From Methanobacteriota archaeon (lineage in GTDB: Archaea; Methanobacteriota; Methanobacteria; Methanobacteriales; Methanobacteriaceae), in contig JAEZAV010000005.1 in NCBI GenBank assembly GCA_023430285.1, forward strand, positions 1 to 23,939: DNA of 23,939 nucleotides. The letters are read 5' to 3'. Below the pieces are notes generated by a model. The model had not been told where the DNA came from. It made no database searches and saw only the letters and a list, made by a program, of their open reading frames with translations. The translations under genes and the position numbers were made by a program. Shown here piece after piece: positions 23,901 to 23,939 of the stretch (positions are counted from its first letter, which is position 1; the number at the start of each line of letters is the position of its first letter).

Positions 23901-23939
23901 TTAATTAAATTTTTCAACCATCGCTTGATAAAGGTCTCC
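23901..23939 (-). CDS. 3' end of a gene upstream of OapB, probably the OapA/ArvA GTPase
   Basis: Only 12 codons and a stop are visible: GDLYQAMVEKFN, ending 19 bp before the OapB start. The spacing and an amphipathic helical end fit the last helix of a GTPase, and the known OapA-OapB-OapC order predicts that gene here. Too short to identify by itself. Confidence 0.4.
   Translation of the reverse strand, partial: GDLYQAMVEKFN

Overview
The window looks like chromosomal DNA of a methanogenic archaeon of the order Methanobacteriales, most probably a Methanobacterium. This rests on low G+C by eye, archaeal ribosome-binding sites (GGAGG, GGTGAT) and TATA boxes, oligo-T terminators, frequent GTG/TTG starts, an archaeal tRNA-Gln without encoded CCA, and families typical of methanogens (MJ0158-type PLP enzyme, DUF2070, OapB/OapC, a REC protein with a methanogen-type output domain, archaeal RqcH). 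No species is claimed.

Layout. 1-1383 (minus): a NYN-domain protein followed by a SelA-like PLP enzyme that runs off the left edge. 1706-2047 (minus): small hypothetical. 2324-5239 (minus): large soluble REC-PAS(x5)-HisKA_2-HATPase kinase. 5411-6434 (minus): a tight two-gene membrane pair. The first gene has no ordinary start codon at its apparent N-terminus, and a perfect 31-bp direct repeat with a 13-bp palindrome lies in front of it. 6815-8643 (minus): cbiMNQ cobalt/nickel ECF transporter without its ATPase gene. 9283-11927 (plus): a secreted, repeat-rich surface protein that appears split by a frameshift. 12315-12386: tRNA-Gln(CTG). 12883-14271 (plus): a CDF-type metal transporter core flanked by winged-helix-like domains. 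14268-15694 (minus): TPR protein and a REC-output response regulator. 16082-16675 (plus): an orphan CARF-HTH regulator resembling Csa3. 16710-18419 (minus): small hypothetical, fumarase beta subunit and a DUF6282 metal-dependent hydrolase, behind a strong 19-bp palindrome. 18847-20670 (plus): DUF2070 membrane protein. 20821-21126 (minus) and 21191-23176 (plus): a divergent pair, a small EMC6-like membrane protein and RqcH. 23212-23939 (minus): OapC/ArvC, OapB/ArvB and the probable last codons of a third gene, likely the OapA/ArvA GTPase.

Themes. Several genes concern metals: CbiMNQ, the CDF protein and a metal-regulator-like palindrome. Signalling is represented by the multi-PAS kinase, the response regulator and the CARF regulator. 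The right end combines ribosome quality control (RqcH) with the archaeal vesicle/origin-associated gene set. No CRISPR array, cas gene, transposase or integrase was seen. The least explained parts are the 5411-6600 membrane pair with its duplicated promoter-proximal repeat, the wH-CDF-wH fusion, the orphan CARF protein, and the cysteine-rich surface protein.
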